A DNA stretch of 64,000 nucleotides from DAISKN01 sp963716925 (GCA_963716925.1 CAVQUX010000010.1:1742371-1806370), one strand, 5' to 3'; positions 35,054-43,744 are shown, counted from the first letter of the stretch. Translations and numbers: made by a program. The notes: generated from the sequence alone by a model not told the origin.

Positions 35054-37486
35054 CTACCACTTCACGACGACGTTCGCGAGGGCGCGGCTCCCGAGAAGGT
35101 CCCCGCCGAAGCTCTCCCAGTGCTCGTTGTTGAAGAGGTTCGCCACGTTGACCCCGACGCCGATGCGGTCGGTGAAGTAGTAGTTCCCGCGGATGTCGGC
35201 GGTGGTGTAGGCCTCGACGTCGCCCTGAAAGGGGCCGACGGCCCAGCGGAAGTCGTCGACCCAGCGCAGGTCGAACGCGAAGTCCCACTTCGGGACGGCG
35301 TAGGAGATGCCGCCAGCGACCTTGTTCTCCGGAGTGTTCGGAAGGAGCTGGTTCGCGATCGGCGAGCTCGTGTCCTGGATCTCGAAATCGAACCAGGAGT
35401 AGGTGACGGAAGCCGTCCAGTTGTCGATGAAGTAGTAGTTGAGGCCCAGGTCGATGCCCTGGGTATTCACCTCTCCGAAGTTGGTGTAGGAGCGGGCGAT
35501 GAACGCCGGAGTCCCGTCGAAGTTGTTGGAGAGGATGGCGAAGAGCGAGGGCGGCAGGTTCGCCCGCAGCGCTCCCACGAGCGCCTGGGGCGCGGGGTGG
35601 TTCGCCGGCGGCTGGTAGGCGCCGAAGTCCGGATTCGTGCGGTTTCCCAGAGCGTCGAGCTGGGGGATGAGGTCGGTGATGAACTGATCGTTGCGGGCGT
35701 TGTAGTAGTCGAGGGTCAGATACGCCTTCTCCGCCAGGATTCCGGAGTAACCGATCTCGAACATCTTCGTCTTCTCGAGGGCCAGGTCGTCGTTACCGAC
35801 GGCGAGAATGCGGGTGGGGGTGCCGAAGCCGCAGTCGACCCCGAAGGGGGTGCAGGCCGCCCGCTCGATCGCCGCGAGATTTACCGGAGCCGCCACGTTC
35901 GCCTGGAGGAAGAACTCGGAGTAGTTCGCGACCTGGAACGCTTCGTTGTAGGTGAAGCGAAGGCTCGAGTCGTCGGTGAGGCTGTAGACGAGCGAGGCCT
36001 TTGGGGAAAATTGCGGGTCGTGCAGCGTGCTCTCGTCGAAGCGACCCGCGAGCACCAGCTTCCACCGCTCGGCGAAGCTCCAGTCCACCTGGCCGAAGGC
36101 CGCGCCGCTCTCGGAGGTCACCGGTTCGAACATCAGCGTCTGGAGGCCGGTATTGGGGTCGGCGCTGTCGATGTCGGTATGGCGATAGGAGCCTCCGACG
36201 ACCACGCGCACCTTGTCCTCGTCGAAGCTCCAGTTCGTCTGGCCCTCGACGTGGGCGTGATAAGTATCGAGCGCGAGGTTCGAGCCGGAGCTCAGCGCGA
36301 GCTGCTCCGGAGCGTCCCGTCCGCTGTAGTACGCGAGGAGGTTGAACCGCTCGGCGTTCCAGTTGAACCGCGCCCAGGGCCGCTTCACGTCGAGGAGCTG
36401 GACCCGGCCGATCCCCGTCTGGAACACCGGGCCGGCGACGTCGGCATAGCCGCCCTCGAAGGTCAGCGCCATTCCGTTCTGAAGGTACTTGTCGAAGCGA
36501 ACGCCGCCGAAGAAGATGTCATTGTTGTTCTCCCGGGTGAGAGGCACCGCCTCCTGGGGCAGGCAGTCGACCTGGCCGGCGGTCGTGCAGGGAACGGAGT
36601 ACTCGGCGGCCCCGCGTCTCGAAACCGTGAAGTCCCCCGAGTTTCGGAGCCCTCCCACGAGCTTCACGTACCAGTCGTTTCCGAGCGACTCCGCCAGGCG
36701 GAAGTCGAGGTTCAGGGTGCTGAGCTGGCCCCCGGTCACACGGAAGAGCCCGCCCTGGCTGTAGCGCGGCTGCTTGGTCGTCATGTTCAAGACGCCGCTC
36801 GAGGCGTTGGCGCCGTAGAGCGCGGCGCTCGGGCCTCGCACCAGCTCGAGCGACGACAGGTCGTCCAGAGGAAACGAGATCGAAGCCCATTCCTGAGCCC
36901 CGAGAAACGGCACGGAGGGGTCGCGTCCGTCGATGAGGGTCGCGACCCTGCGGTTGAGGGAGCTGTTGAATCCGCGGGTGTTGAAGTTGAAGTCGTAGAT
37001 CCCGCTCTGGGTGATCTCCGCCCCTGGGGTGTACTCCAGGAGCTTCGGGATCTGGCCAGTGGAAGAGTTCTGCTCGATCTCTTTCTCGTCGACGACGGTG
37101 ACCGCCGCGGGGGCCTCCACGATGCGCTCGATCCTTCGCGAGGCGCCGTAGACGATCAAGCTCTCGGCGAAGCCGACGGTCCAGTCCACTTGCTCATCGA
37201 CCGACGCCGCCTGTCCCGCCGCGACCTGGACCTGCTCCTTGGTGACGACGTTCGTTCCCAGGACGAAGGTCACCGAATAGGTGCCCGTGGGGACGGTGGG
37301 GAACGCGAAAGCCCCGTTGGCATCGGTGATTGCGGTCAGCGACAGCTCGTTCACCACGACGCTCACGCCGCTGACGGGGGATCCGTCGGGCCGAACGACG
37401 CGTCCCTCGATGCGTCCGGTCTCCTGCGAGAACCCGAGAACGGATGAGAGCAGCGCGCAGGCACAGAAAAGGGTCGTTCGACGCAT
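35054..37486 (-). CDS. TonB-dependent receptor with carboxypeptidase-regulatory domain
   Basis: An intact 810-residue outer-membrane receptor. It has a signal peptide (about 1-20, FSQE), then a carboxypeptidase-regulatory-like domain (GRIEGRVVRPDGSPVSGV), a plug with VTVVDEKEIEQNS, FNTRGFNSSLNRRVATLIDG and LELVRGPSAALYGANASSG, and a beta-barrel ending LLGSRALANVVVKW. The terminal aromatic residue is as expected for outer-membrane proteins. It follows the nucleosidase gene by about 40 bases on the same strand, so it may import a nucleoside-like or other compound handled by that enzyme; the link is inference only. Confidence 0.92.
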   Translation of the reverse strand: MRRTTLFCACALLSSVLGFSQETGRIEGRVVRPDGSPVSGVSVVVNELSLTAITDANGAFAFPTVPTGTYSVTFVLGTNVVTKEQVQVAAGQAASVDEQVDWTVGFAESLIVYGASRRIERIVEAPAAVTVVDEKEIEQNSSTGQIPKLLEYTPGAEITQSGIYDFNFNTRGFNSSLNRRVATLIDGRDPSVPFLGAQEWASISFPLDDLSSLELVRGPSAALYGANASSGVLNMTTKQPRYSQGGLFRVTGGQLSTLNLDFRLAESLGNDWYVKLVGGLRNSGDFTVSRRGAAEYSVPCTTAGQVDCLPQEAVPLTRENNNDIFFGGVRFDKYLQNGMALTFEGGYADVAGPVFQTGIGRVQLLDVKRPWARFNWNAERFNLLAYYSGRDAPEQLALSSGSNLALDTYHAHVEGQTNWSFDEDKVRVVVGGSYRHTDIDSADPNTGLQTLMFEPVTSESGAAFGQVDWSFAERWKLVLAGRFDESTLHDPQFSPKASLVYSLTDDSSLRFTYNEAFQVANYSEFFLQANVAAPVNLAAIERAACTPFGVDCGFGTPTRILAVGNDDLALEKTKMFEIGYSGILAEKAYLTLDYYNARNDQFITDLIPQLDALGNRTNPDFGAYQPPANHPAPQALVGALRANLPPSLFAILSNNFDGTPAFIARSYTNFGEVNTQGIDLGLNYYFIDNWTASVTYSWFDFEIQDTSSPIANQLLPNTPENKVAGGISYAVPKWDFAFDLRWVDDFRWAVGPFQGDVEAYTTADIRGNYYFTDRIGVGVNVANLFNNEHWESFGGDLLGSRALANVVVKW

Positions 37487-37527
37487 AGTGGCAATCCTCT
37501 CTTCGACGTTGCGATATAGCAGCAATA

Positions 37528-38358
37528 TCAATGAGAAGCAAGCCTTCGCACGAGAGCGACGGCGTAGCGGGCGCAGTCGGCCCCGAGCTCGTGGCGAAAC
37601 TCGGGAGCGTGGTGCTCGGAGTTCGAGATGATCCGGACCGCGAGAAACGGGATCCGGTAAATCTGGGCGACCTGGTGGGCGGAGGCGCTCTCCATGTCCT
37701 CGCTCGCAATACCAAAGGTCTTCTGCGCCCACAGGAGCTTGTCCAACTCTCGATTCCATTCGTCGGCGGAGCCCACCACCCCCTCGACCAGACGTCCTCC
37801 TTCGTAAGGGGTCGCGAGCGCGGCCGCGACCAGGCCGGGGTCGGCCTCGAAGCGGGTGAAGCGAACGCGCTCCTCTCCCACCCGGAGGAGGCGGGGAAGA
37901 ATCTCCCAGCTCGCGAGGTCGACGCCCTCGCCACGCTTCCGCGGCGGCGTGCGGAACGAGCCGAAAGGAGTGCTCGCCGTCCCGATCACGATGTCTCCGA
38001 CGCGGAGCGCCGGGTCGGCCGCGCCCGCCGTCCCCTGGTTGAGGATGACCTGGGGAGCGAATTCCCGGACGAGGAGCGTGGTGGCGACGGCGGCGTTCAC
38101 CATTCCCACTTCGGTGCGGGATACGACGACCGGGCTTCCTTCGATCTCGCCCTCCCAGAAGCTGAAGCCGTCGATGACACGAGGAGCCGGATGTCCCACG
38201 GCCTCGATCAGCGGTTCGAGCTCGCTGTCCACGGCGCCTTGAACCGCGATGAGGGGTTTTTCCCCGACCGCCCGTTCCTGGAACGGAACCGCCGACGCCA
38301 GTATCAGCGGTAGAGTAGAAGTATGCAGACGAAGAAAACGTTTCTTCAGCAGATTCAA
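37528..38358 (-). CDS. Exported nucleosidase/phosphorylase-superfamily protein (MTA/SAH nucleosidase-like)
   Basis: A 276-residue PNP/UDP-phosphorylase-fold protein. QGAVDSELEPLIEAVG, RTEVGMVNAAVATTLL, NQGTAGAADPALRVGDIVIG and SEDMESASAHQVA match nucleosidases. The usual catalytic Asp in the final S-D motif is read as Asn here (RIISNSE), a variant also seen in relatives. The start is inferred as TTG at 38358-38356 with GGAG upstream; it gives a good signal peptide (MNLLKKRFLRL plus a hydrophobic stretch). A longer frame exists but would run far into the opposite-strand gene. The start region overlaps that gene by 36 bases. Confidence 0.78.
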   Translation of the reverse strand: MNLLKKRFLRLHTSTLPLILASAVPFQERAVGEKPLIAVQGAVDSELEPLIEAVGHPAPRVIDGFSFWEGEIEGSPVVVSRTEVGMVNAAVATTLLVREFAPQVILNQGTAGAADPALRVGDIVIGTASTPFGSFRTPPRKRGEGVDLASWEILPRLLRVGEERVRFTRFEADPGLVAAALATPYEGGRLVEGVVGSADEWNRELDKLLWAQKTFGIASEDMESASAHQVAQIYRIPFLAVRIISNSEHHAPEFRHELGADCARYAVALVRRLASH

Positions 38359-38754
38359 TGGTGGGCTCCGTTTCTGGTCGTGGCGATTCTCCTCGTCCTG
38401 AATCCGGGACCGGGAGTCCGGGCACAGAGCGGCGTCGAGGCTTGCACCAGCTTCACCCGGCTCTCGCCCGACTCCGGAGGGGAGCTCGCCTATACGTTTC
38501 CACTTCATTATGGAAGGTTCGCCGACGTGGAGGTGGGGGCCACTTCCTCCTTCGGGGGCGGCACGGTGCAGCTCGAAGTGACGGTCTTCGAGGACAGCTC
38601 CATAAAGGATCGCCGTATCTGGGTCCTCGTCCCGGGGCGAGTCGAGCTCCTCACGGAAATTCTGGACGTCGACAACCTGTTCGAGATCGGCTCACCGCTT
38701 CTGGTCCGGATGACGGCCTCGGGCCCGCTGAGCGCGACGCTGGTTCGAGAGTGA
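38323..38754 (+). CDS. Hypothetical secreted protein
   Basis: A 143-residue protein with a strong signal peptide: MQTKKTFLQQIQ, then WWAPFLVVAILLVLN, ending near VRA. The mature domain is beta-rich (ADVEVGATSSFGGGTVQLEV, VFEDSSIKDRRIWVLVPG) and of no recognised family. Its first 36 bases overlap the 5' end of the nucleosidase gene on the other strand. It converges on the DUF1080 gene. Confidence 0.6.
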   Translation: MQTKKTFLQQIQWWAPFLVVAILLVLNPGPGVRAQSGVEACTSFTRLSPDSGGELAYTFPLHYGRFADVEVGATSSFGGGTVQLEVTVFEDSSIKDRRIWVLVPGRVELLTEILDVDNLFEIGSPLLVRMTASGPLSATLVRE

Positions 38755-38761
38755 TTCGATC

Positions 38762-39484
38762 TCAAAGCTCCCGGATCCAGATGTTGCGATAGCTGACGGG
38801 GTTTCCGTGGTCCTGGAGCGCGAGCGGCGCTTTCGCCTCGTGCGGCTCGTACCTCGGCTCGCCGATATAGGTCGTCGTGCCCTTGACCTCCACGTGGTTC
38901 TGGATGAGGACCCCGTTGTGGAGCACGGTGAAGGTCGCGGGCCGCTCGACGCTTCCGTCCGATCGGAACCGCGGCGCGGTGAACAGGATGTCGTAGCTCT
39001 GCCACTCCCCCGGTCCGCGCGAGGCGTTCACCAGGGGCGCGTGCTGTTTGTAGATCGATCCCGCCTGACCGTTCACGTAGGTCGAGTTCTCGTAGGAGTC
39101 GAGAACCTGGACCTCGTAGCGCTCCATCAGAAAGATGCCGCTGTTGCCGCGCTCCTGACCCTCGCCTTCGGCGACGGCGGGGGTCCTCCATTCGATGTGA
39201 AGCTGGACGTCGCCGAAGGCGCGCCGGGTGACGAGGCTTCCGGTTTTCGCGACCACGGTCACGGCGCCGTCCTCGACCTTCCAGAGGGGCGCGCGCCACT
39301 CCTCGAGGCCGCTTCCGTCGAACAGAACGATGGCGTCCCCGGGCGGGGCGGTCCCTTCGGAGGGCCGAACCACGGGAGGCACCGGCGACCAGACTTCGGT
39401 CGCCTTGGGGTCGCCTTGCTGCGCTTGAGGTGAAGATGCGGTCACCGCGAGAGTGTAAAGGAGAACCGCGATTCGCGTAATCAT
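38762..39484 (-). CDS. DUF1080 protein (3-keto-disaccharide hydrolase-like), secreted
   Basis: A 240-residue protein with a signal peptide (MITRIAVLLYTLAVTASS). IVLFDGSGLEEWR, GNSGIFLMERYEVQVLDSYE, IYKQHAPLVNASRGPGEWQ, HNGVLIQNHVEVKG and LQDHGNPVSYRNIWIREL are the full DUF1080 signature. Characterised members hydrolyse 3-keto-O-glycosides made by Gfo/Idh-type oxidoreductases. A Gfo/Idh gene begins 600 bases away on the other strand. The start ATG overlaps the previous stop (ATGA). Confidence 0.9.
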   Translation of the reverse strand: MITRIAVLLYTLAVTASSPQAQQGDPKATEVWSPVPPVVRPSEGTAPPGDAIVLFDGSGLEEWRAPLWKVEDGAVTVVAKTGSLVTRRAFGDVQLHIEWRTPAVAEGEGQERGNSGIFLMERYEVQVLDSYENSTYVNGQAGSIYKQHAPLVNASRGPGEWQSYDILFTAPRFRSDGSVERPATFTVLHNGVLIQNHVEVKGTTTYIGEPRYEPHEAKAPLALQDHGNPVSYRNIWIREL

Positions 39485-40038
39485 CTCGGCCATAACCATC
39501 CAAATGCTCCTGCAGTGAGAAGTCCGTAAGCGATCCCGTCGGCCATTCCCTTCAAGGTCACGCTCCACGGCCGTCCGAACCAGATGGCCTCGGTCGCGAG
39601 CGCCCCGCCATAGGCCATCATCGCCGCGGCCCCCGAGATCCGGAAGACTTCCATGTAGAGGGCCCCTGGAGGGAGGCTCCGGCCGGTCACATAGGCGACG
39701 GCGGCGGCGACCGCTATGTAATAGAGGAAGGAGAGCGCGAGAGGTCTCCCGAGAGACGGCCTCCCCGGGCGTCTCAGCGTCAGGATCCCCGTCGGTCCTT
39801 CTTCGCACTTCCGCCGGTAGTCCTCGTCCTCCATGGCCTTCGCATCGGCCGCGAAGGGGACCACGTACTGTCCGGGCGCGATCGTTGTCGTGAGGGCCTT
39901 TCGAACCGCCGCCTCGTCCGGAAGCTTCTTCCAGTCCGACTTGTGGTGGGGAAGAACGACCCAGGCCACGAAGCTGGCGGCGAAGACGAGCACCGCGGAG
40001 ACGACGATGGGCGCCCAGAGAGCTCCGATCCCAACCAT
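39481..40038 (-). CDS. Membrane protein of unknown function (DUF1761-like layout)
   Basis: A 185-residue protein with an N-terminal hydrophobic segment (APIVVSAVLVFAASFVAWV) followed by VLPHHKSDWKKLPDE, and three or four further segments in the second half, ending GLLTAGAFGWLWPR. The pattern of small proteins with HHKSDWK after the first helix recurs in Acidobacteriota, but I assign no function. The start at 40038 has GGGAGG upstream. It is coupled to DUF1080 downstream. Confidence 0.7.
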   Translation of the reverse strand: MVGIGALWAPIVVSAVLVFAASFVAWVVLPHHKSDWKKLPDEAAVRKALTTTIAPGQYVVPFAADAKAMEDEDYRRKCEEGPTGILTLRRPGRPSLGRPLALSFLYYIAVAAAVAYVTGRSLPPGALYMEVFRISGAAAMMAYGGALATEAIWFGRPWSVTLKGMADGIAYGLLTAGAFGWLWPR

Positions 40039-40042
40039 GGAA

Positions 40043-40097
40043 CCTCCCGTCATTCCCCCGGCCGAAACGGAGGTAACATAACGCTCCCGACGGGAGG
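40043..40097. repeat. 9-bp inverted repeat linking the two divergent ribosome binding sites
   Basis: CCTCCCGTC (40043-40051) and GACGGGAGG (40089-40097) are perfect inverted copies 37 bases apart. Each copy contains the ribosome binding site of one of the divergent genes (40038 minus and 40108 plus). A shared operator or coincidence of similar binding sites are both possible. Confidence 0.45.
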
Positions 40098-40107
40098 AGG
40101 GAAGTCC

Positions 40108-41268
40108 ATGCCGGGAACGAGAAAGCTCCGGATGGGGATGATCGGGGGCGGGCGGGGCGCTTTCATCGGTACGGTCCACCGGATGGCCGCGACCCTCGAC
40201 GGTCGAATCGAGCTCGCGGCCGGGGCTTTCAGCTCCGACCCGGAGAGGTCGCGCGGCTCGGGAAAGGATCTCCTCCTTCCCGAAGACCGCGTCTACGGCT
40301 CTTATTCCGAGATGATCGAGAAGGAAAGGGCTCGTCCCTCGAACGAGCGTATCGATTTCGTCGCCATCGTGACCCCGAACCACGAGCACGTCCCCCCGGC
40401 GCGGGCGGCGCTCCTCGCGGGCTTCCCGGTGATGTGCGACAAGCCTCTCGCTCTCAATTTCGCCGAGGCCCGGGAGCTGAGCGCGCTCGTCCGGAAGACG
40501 GGCCTTCTCTTCGGTCTGACCCACAACTACGCCGGATATCCGATGGTGAAGGAAGCGAGGCACCGCGTTGCCGCGGGGGAGCTCGGGCGGATACGGCGCG
40601 TGGTCGCGGAGTATGCGCAGGGATGGCTTTCGTCTCCCCTCGAAGCGACGGGGCAGAAGCAGGCGGAGTGGCGTACCGATCCCGCCCGGGCGGGCGCGAG
40701 CTGCTGCGTCGGGGATATCGGGACGCACGCCGCGCACCTCACGGAGTACGTGACCGGGCTTCCCATCGTGGAGATCGCTTCCGAGCTCACGACGTTCGTC
40801 GCGGGACGGGCTCTCGACGATGACGCCAGCGTTCTTCTTCGCCTCGAAGGCGGTGCCCGCGGAGTGCTCTGGGCGAGCCAGGTCGCGATCGACGAGGAGA
40901 ACGGGCTGAGCCTTCGGGTCTACGGAGAGAAGGGGAGTCTCCAGTGGAGACAGGAGGAGCCGAATACGCTTCTCCTCAAGTGGCCGGACCGGCCCCGCGA
41001 GGTCGTCAGGACCGGAGCGAACTATGGAAGGCTGTCCAAAGAGGCGCTCGCCGCGACCCGCCTTCCGGCGGGACACCCCGAGGGCTATCTCGAGGCGTTC
41101 GCCAACCTTTATAAAGACTTCGCGTCCGCGCTTCTCGAGGGAGGAAAGCCCGACGTTCCCACCGTGGAGGACGGAGTGCGCGGGATGGCTTTCATCGAAG
41201 CCTGCGTCGAGAGCTCGAGGGCGGGGGCACGATGGACCAAGCTCCAAGGGGTCCAGGGAGGTGAGTGA
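40108..41268 (+). CDS. Gfo/Idh/MocA family oxidoreductase
   Basis: A 386-residue NAD(P)-dependent sugar oxidoreductase. The N-terminal GMIGGGRGAFIG is a Rossmann motif, VTPNHEHVPPARAALLAG and VMCDKPLALNFAEA carry the conserved Lys, and WRTDPARAGASCCVGDIGTH contains the catalytic Asp/His region. It could oxidise the 3-position of a sugar. GGGAGGAGG precedes the ATG at 40108. The stop overlaps the start of the TIM-barrel isomerase gene (TGATG). Confidence 0.92.
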   Translation: MPGTRKLRMGMIGGGRGAFIGTVHRMAATLDGRIELAAGAFSSDPERSRGSGKDLLLPEDRVYGSYSEMIEKERARPSNERIDFVAIVTPNHEHVPPARAALLAGFPVMCDKPLALNFAEARELSALVRKTGLLFGLTHNYAGYPMVKEARHRVAAGELGRIRRVVAEYAQGWLSSPLEATGQKQAEWRTDPARAGASCCVGDIGTHAAHLTEYVTGLPIVEIASELTTFVAGRALDDDASVLLRLEGGARGVLWASQVAIDEENGLSLRVYGEKGSLQWRQEEPNTLLLKWPDRPREVVRTGANYGRLSKEALAATRLPAGHPEGYLEAFANLYKDFASALLEGGKPDVPTVEDGVRGMAFIEACVESSRAGARWTKLQGVQGGE

Positions 41269-42272
41269 TGACGAGACCCGTGACGATTTTCACCGGACAG
41301 TGGGCGGACCTCACCTGCGAGGACATGTGCCGCCTGACCCACCAGCTGGGCTACGACGGCATCGAGCTCTGCTGCTGGGGAGACCATTTCGAGGTCGACA
41401 AGGCGGCGAACGACCCCGGATACGTCGAGCGCAAGCGAAAGCTCCTCGAGAAGCACCAGCTGCAGGCGTTCGCGATCTCGACCCACCTCGTGGGCCAGGC
41501 GGTCTGCGACAACATCGACGAAAGACACAAGAGCATTCTTCCCGACTACGTCTGGGGTGACGGGGAGCCCGAGGGTGTCCGCAAGCGCGCGGCTTCCGAG
41601 ATGATCCGGACGGCGAAGGCCGCGAAGGATTTCGGTGTCCCGACGGTCGTGGGATTCACGGGAAGCTCGGTGTGGCACCTTCTCTATGCCTTCCCGCCGA
41701 CGCCGCAGAAGAGGATCGATCGCGGCTACGAGGACTTCGCGCGCCGATGGGTTCCGATCCTCGACGAGTTCCAGAAGCTCGGCGTGCGGTTCGCCCTCGA
41801 GGCCCATCCCACGGAGATCGCGTTCGACATCGTGACCGCCGAGCGGGCTTTGAGAGCGATCGACGATCACCCGGCGTTCGGGTTCAACTACGATCCGAGC
41901 CACCTCGGCTACCAGGGAGTGGACTACGTGGAGTTCATTCACAACTTCGGGGATCGGATCTTCAACGTCCACGTGAAGGACGTTGCCTGGAGAAAGTCGC
42001 TCGGGCCGTCGGGAACGTTCGGAGGCCACCTCGATTTCGGCGACCGCCGCCGTCAGTGGGATTTTCGATCTCCTGGACGCGGAGACATCGACTTCGGCGC
42101 CATCGTTCGCGCGCTCAACCAGGTCGGCTACAAAGGCCCGCTCTCCGTCGAATGGGAGGACAACGGGATGGACCGGGTCCAGGGAGCGCGGGAGGCCTGC
42201 GAGTTCGTGAAGCGGGTGGATTTCGATTCCCCCCGGGCGGGTTCCTTCGACGACGCGTTCTCGAAGTACTGA
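41268..42272 (+). CDS. Sugar phosphate isomerase/epimerase (xylose isomerase-like TIM barrel)
   Basis: A 334-residue AP-endonuclease-2-fold protein. LGYDGIELCCWGDHFEVD, FALEAHPTEIAFD, FGFNYDPSHLGYQGVDYVEF, IFNVHVKDV and LSVEWEDNGMD give the metal-binding Glu, His and Asp ladder of the barrel. Partners of this type isomerise or hydrolyse keto-sugars made by Gfo/Idh enzymes. The start ATG at 41268 has AGGGAGG upstream and overlaps the previous stop by one base. Confidence 0.9.
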   Translation: MTRPVTIFTGQWADLTCEDMCRLTHQLGYDGIELCCWGDHFEVDKAANDPGYVERKRKLLEKHQLQAFAISTHLVGQAVCDNIDERHKSILPDYVWGDGEPEGVRKRAASEMIRTAKAAKDFGVPTVVGFTGSSVWHLLYAFPPTPQKRIDRGYEDFARRWVPILDEFQKLGVRFALEAHPTEIAFDIVTAERALRAIDDHPAFGFNYDPSHLGYQGVDYVEFIHNFGDRIFNVHVKDVAWRKSLGPSGTFGGHLDFGDRRRQWDFRSPGRGDIDFGAIVRALNQVGYKGPLSVEWEDNGMDRVQGAREACEFVKRVDFDSPRAGSFDDAFSKY

Positions 42273-42362
42273 GTCCCGGAGCCCAACTTTGGGTGCGGGT
42301 CTCCACTCACGTCGAACGGGCCGTCTCCGTCATGCGACGAGCTCGCGCCGGGCCTTCAGCCG

Positions 42363-42782
42363 CTAGTCTGGATCCAGATACTCTTCGGGGACATCATCCA
42401 CGGGCACTTCGCGGGTACGAACTTCTCTCGTACCGGAATCCTCGGATTCCTCGACCCCCGACACCACGCCCGCTTCGAACGCGTTGCCTTCCTCGAGCAG
42501 CTCGTCGACGCTCTGCGAATCCACGAGCTCGTCGCTCGAGAGTCCCTGAAGATTTCCCGATTGCAGGCCCGAAGGCGCTTTCGGCTCCTTCTCGAGCCCT
42601 ACCAGCGTATCCAGGGCGTAGCCTTGCTCCCGGGAACGTCTCCTGGGAACAGCCTTCTTCTTCCCCGCTTTCCTCCGCACGGCGGCTTTCGCCTTCGTCC
42701 GGGACTTTTTCCCGCGTTCCTCTTTGCGAACTTTCTTCCGGCCCGTACCCCGTCCGACATTCTTCTTGCTCGTCTTCTTCAT
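42363..42782 (-). CDS. Charge-segregated protein: basic N-terminus, acidic C-terminus
   Basis: A 139-residue protein. Residues about 1-55 are dominated by Lys and Arg in short runs (MKKTSKKNVGRGTGRKKV, KKKAVPRRRSRE). The second half is acidic and contains LLEEGNAFEAGVVSGVEE and VDDVPEEYLDPD, a conserved-looking tail. The basic arm suggests DNA or RNA binding, similar in composition to bacterial histone-H1-like proteins, but the tail is of unknown family. The start ATG has GGTGGGGTG upstream; a TTG 24 bases earlier is possible. Confidence 0.65.
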   Translation of the reverse strand: MKKTSKKNVGRGTGRKKVRKEERGKKSRTKAKAAVRRKAGKKKAVPRRRSREQGYALDTLVGLEKEPKAPSGLQSGNLQGLSSDELVDSQSVDELLEEGNAFEAGVVSGVEESEDSGTREVRTREVPVDDVPEEYLDPD

Positions 42783-42879
42783 CGGCTTCACCCCACCGCG
42801 ATTCAACTCGCCTGATCTCGTCTCCTGCTCGGAAGCATCGAGCGCAGTCTAGCACCCGCATGGCGAGGAAGCGCCCTGT

Positions 42880-42916
42880 CGGAGGCCCATTTTGCCTTCA
42901 GTGGAGCGGGCCTCCG
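42880..42916. repeat. 9-bp inverted repeat in the gap before the PEP-CTERM gene
   Basis: CGGAGGCCC (42880-42888) and GGGCCTCCG (42908-42916) are perfect inverted copies with a 19-base loop. The gap between 42783 and 43055 otherwise shows no gene. It may be a regulatory hairpin of either flanking gene; no T-run follows. Confidence 0.4.
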
Positions 42917-43055
42917 AGCTCGTCCGCGCCGCCGAGGACGATCGCGCGGAGCCTGTCTGAGCCCGAGACGTGGGGCACAGGTTGTGTTAGACTAATAGGA
43001 GTCTCGCAGCCACGGCCCCACCTTGCTGGCGAGAGCGGACAAATCGAGGACATCT

Positions 43056-43655
43056 ATGACGCTCCTTCTGCGCAACGGGGTCAAGGACTGCATTCGGATT
43101 CTCGCCGTGGTCACGATGGCCGCGGTCGCTGCGCCGGCGAGCGCGGCCCTCGTTGATTTCGAGTCGCTGGCAATCGACGAATTCGTGACGAATCAGTTCG
43201 AGAGCGAGGGGGTCCTCTTCGGCAACGGAGTTACTCTCGTCGCGGGAGTATCCCTGAACGAGTTCGACTTCCCACCTTCATCGGGGACGAACGTGATCTC
43301 GGGCCTGGACCTCGGTCCGATCGAGGCGGCTCTCCTCTGGGGCGCCTCTCATGTGAGTCTTCAGATCACGACCTTCATCCCGGCGCGCGTCTCCTACTTC
43401 GACTCGCTCGACGCGCTCCTCGGCGAATCGCTGGTCGCGCCGAACCTGGGAAGCCATACTCTGGTTTCGTTCGACTCCTTGACTCCCATCGGGAGGGTGT
43501 CCATAGGCGACTCGATGTTCGGAAGCGCTTTTTTTCTCACCGTGGACGATTTCGAGTTCGAAGCAGCGGAGACTCCCGAACCCTCCACGCTGGCTCTGAT
43601 CGTGGCCGGGCTCCTTCCGTTGGCGGCGGCCGCCGTCCGACGACGCCGCGCCTGA
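43056..43655 (+). CDS. PEP-CTERM sorting-domain protein
   Basis: A 199-residue exported protein with a signal peptide (to about AAPASAA), a beta-rich middle that starts LVDFESLAIDEFVTNQFESE, and a C-terminal PEPSTLALIVAGLLPLAA followed by RRRRA, the classical PEP-CTERM signal. Exosortase would cleave it and release or anchor the protein in the envelope. GAGGA precedes the ATG at 43056. This is the second PEP-CTERM protein in the window; no exosortase gene is present. Confidence 0.85.
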   Translation: MTLLLRNGVKDCIRILAVVTMAAVAAPASAALVDFESLAIDEFVTNQFESEGVLFGNGVTLVAGVSLNEFDFPPSSGTNVISGLDLGPIEAALLWGASHVSLQITTFIPARVSYFDSLDALLGESLVAPNLGSHTLVSFDSLTPIGRVSIGDSMFGSAFFLTVDDFEFEAAETPEPSTLALIVAGLLPLAAAAVRRRRA

Positions 43656-43656
43656 C

Positions 43657-43670
43657 GCCGGGCTCCCGGC
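43657..43670 (+). terminator. Short GC hairpin after the PEP-CTERM gene
   Basis: GCCGGG-CT-CCCGGC forms a 6-bp perfect stem immediately after the stop. The following bases (CCGAATTACATTTTAC) are AT-rich but lack a clean T-run, so termination is likely but weak. Confidence 0.45.
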
Positions 43671-43744
43671 CCGAATTACATTTTACGCGGAGGAGCTCGA
43701 GCCTCGTCCTGGGTGGGCGACAATCCCCACGTTGAGTTGGCGGA

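Noticed and set aside
42960..43010. Sigma-54 promoter for the PEP-CTERM gene
   Set aside because: TGGGGCACAGGTTGTG resembles the -24/-12 elements, but the spacing is too short and the GC of the -12 box is missing.
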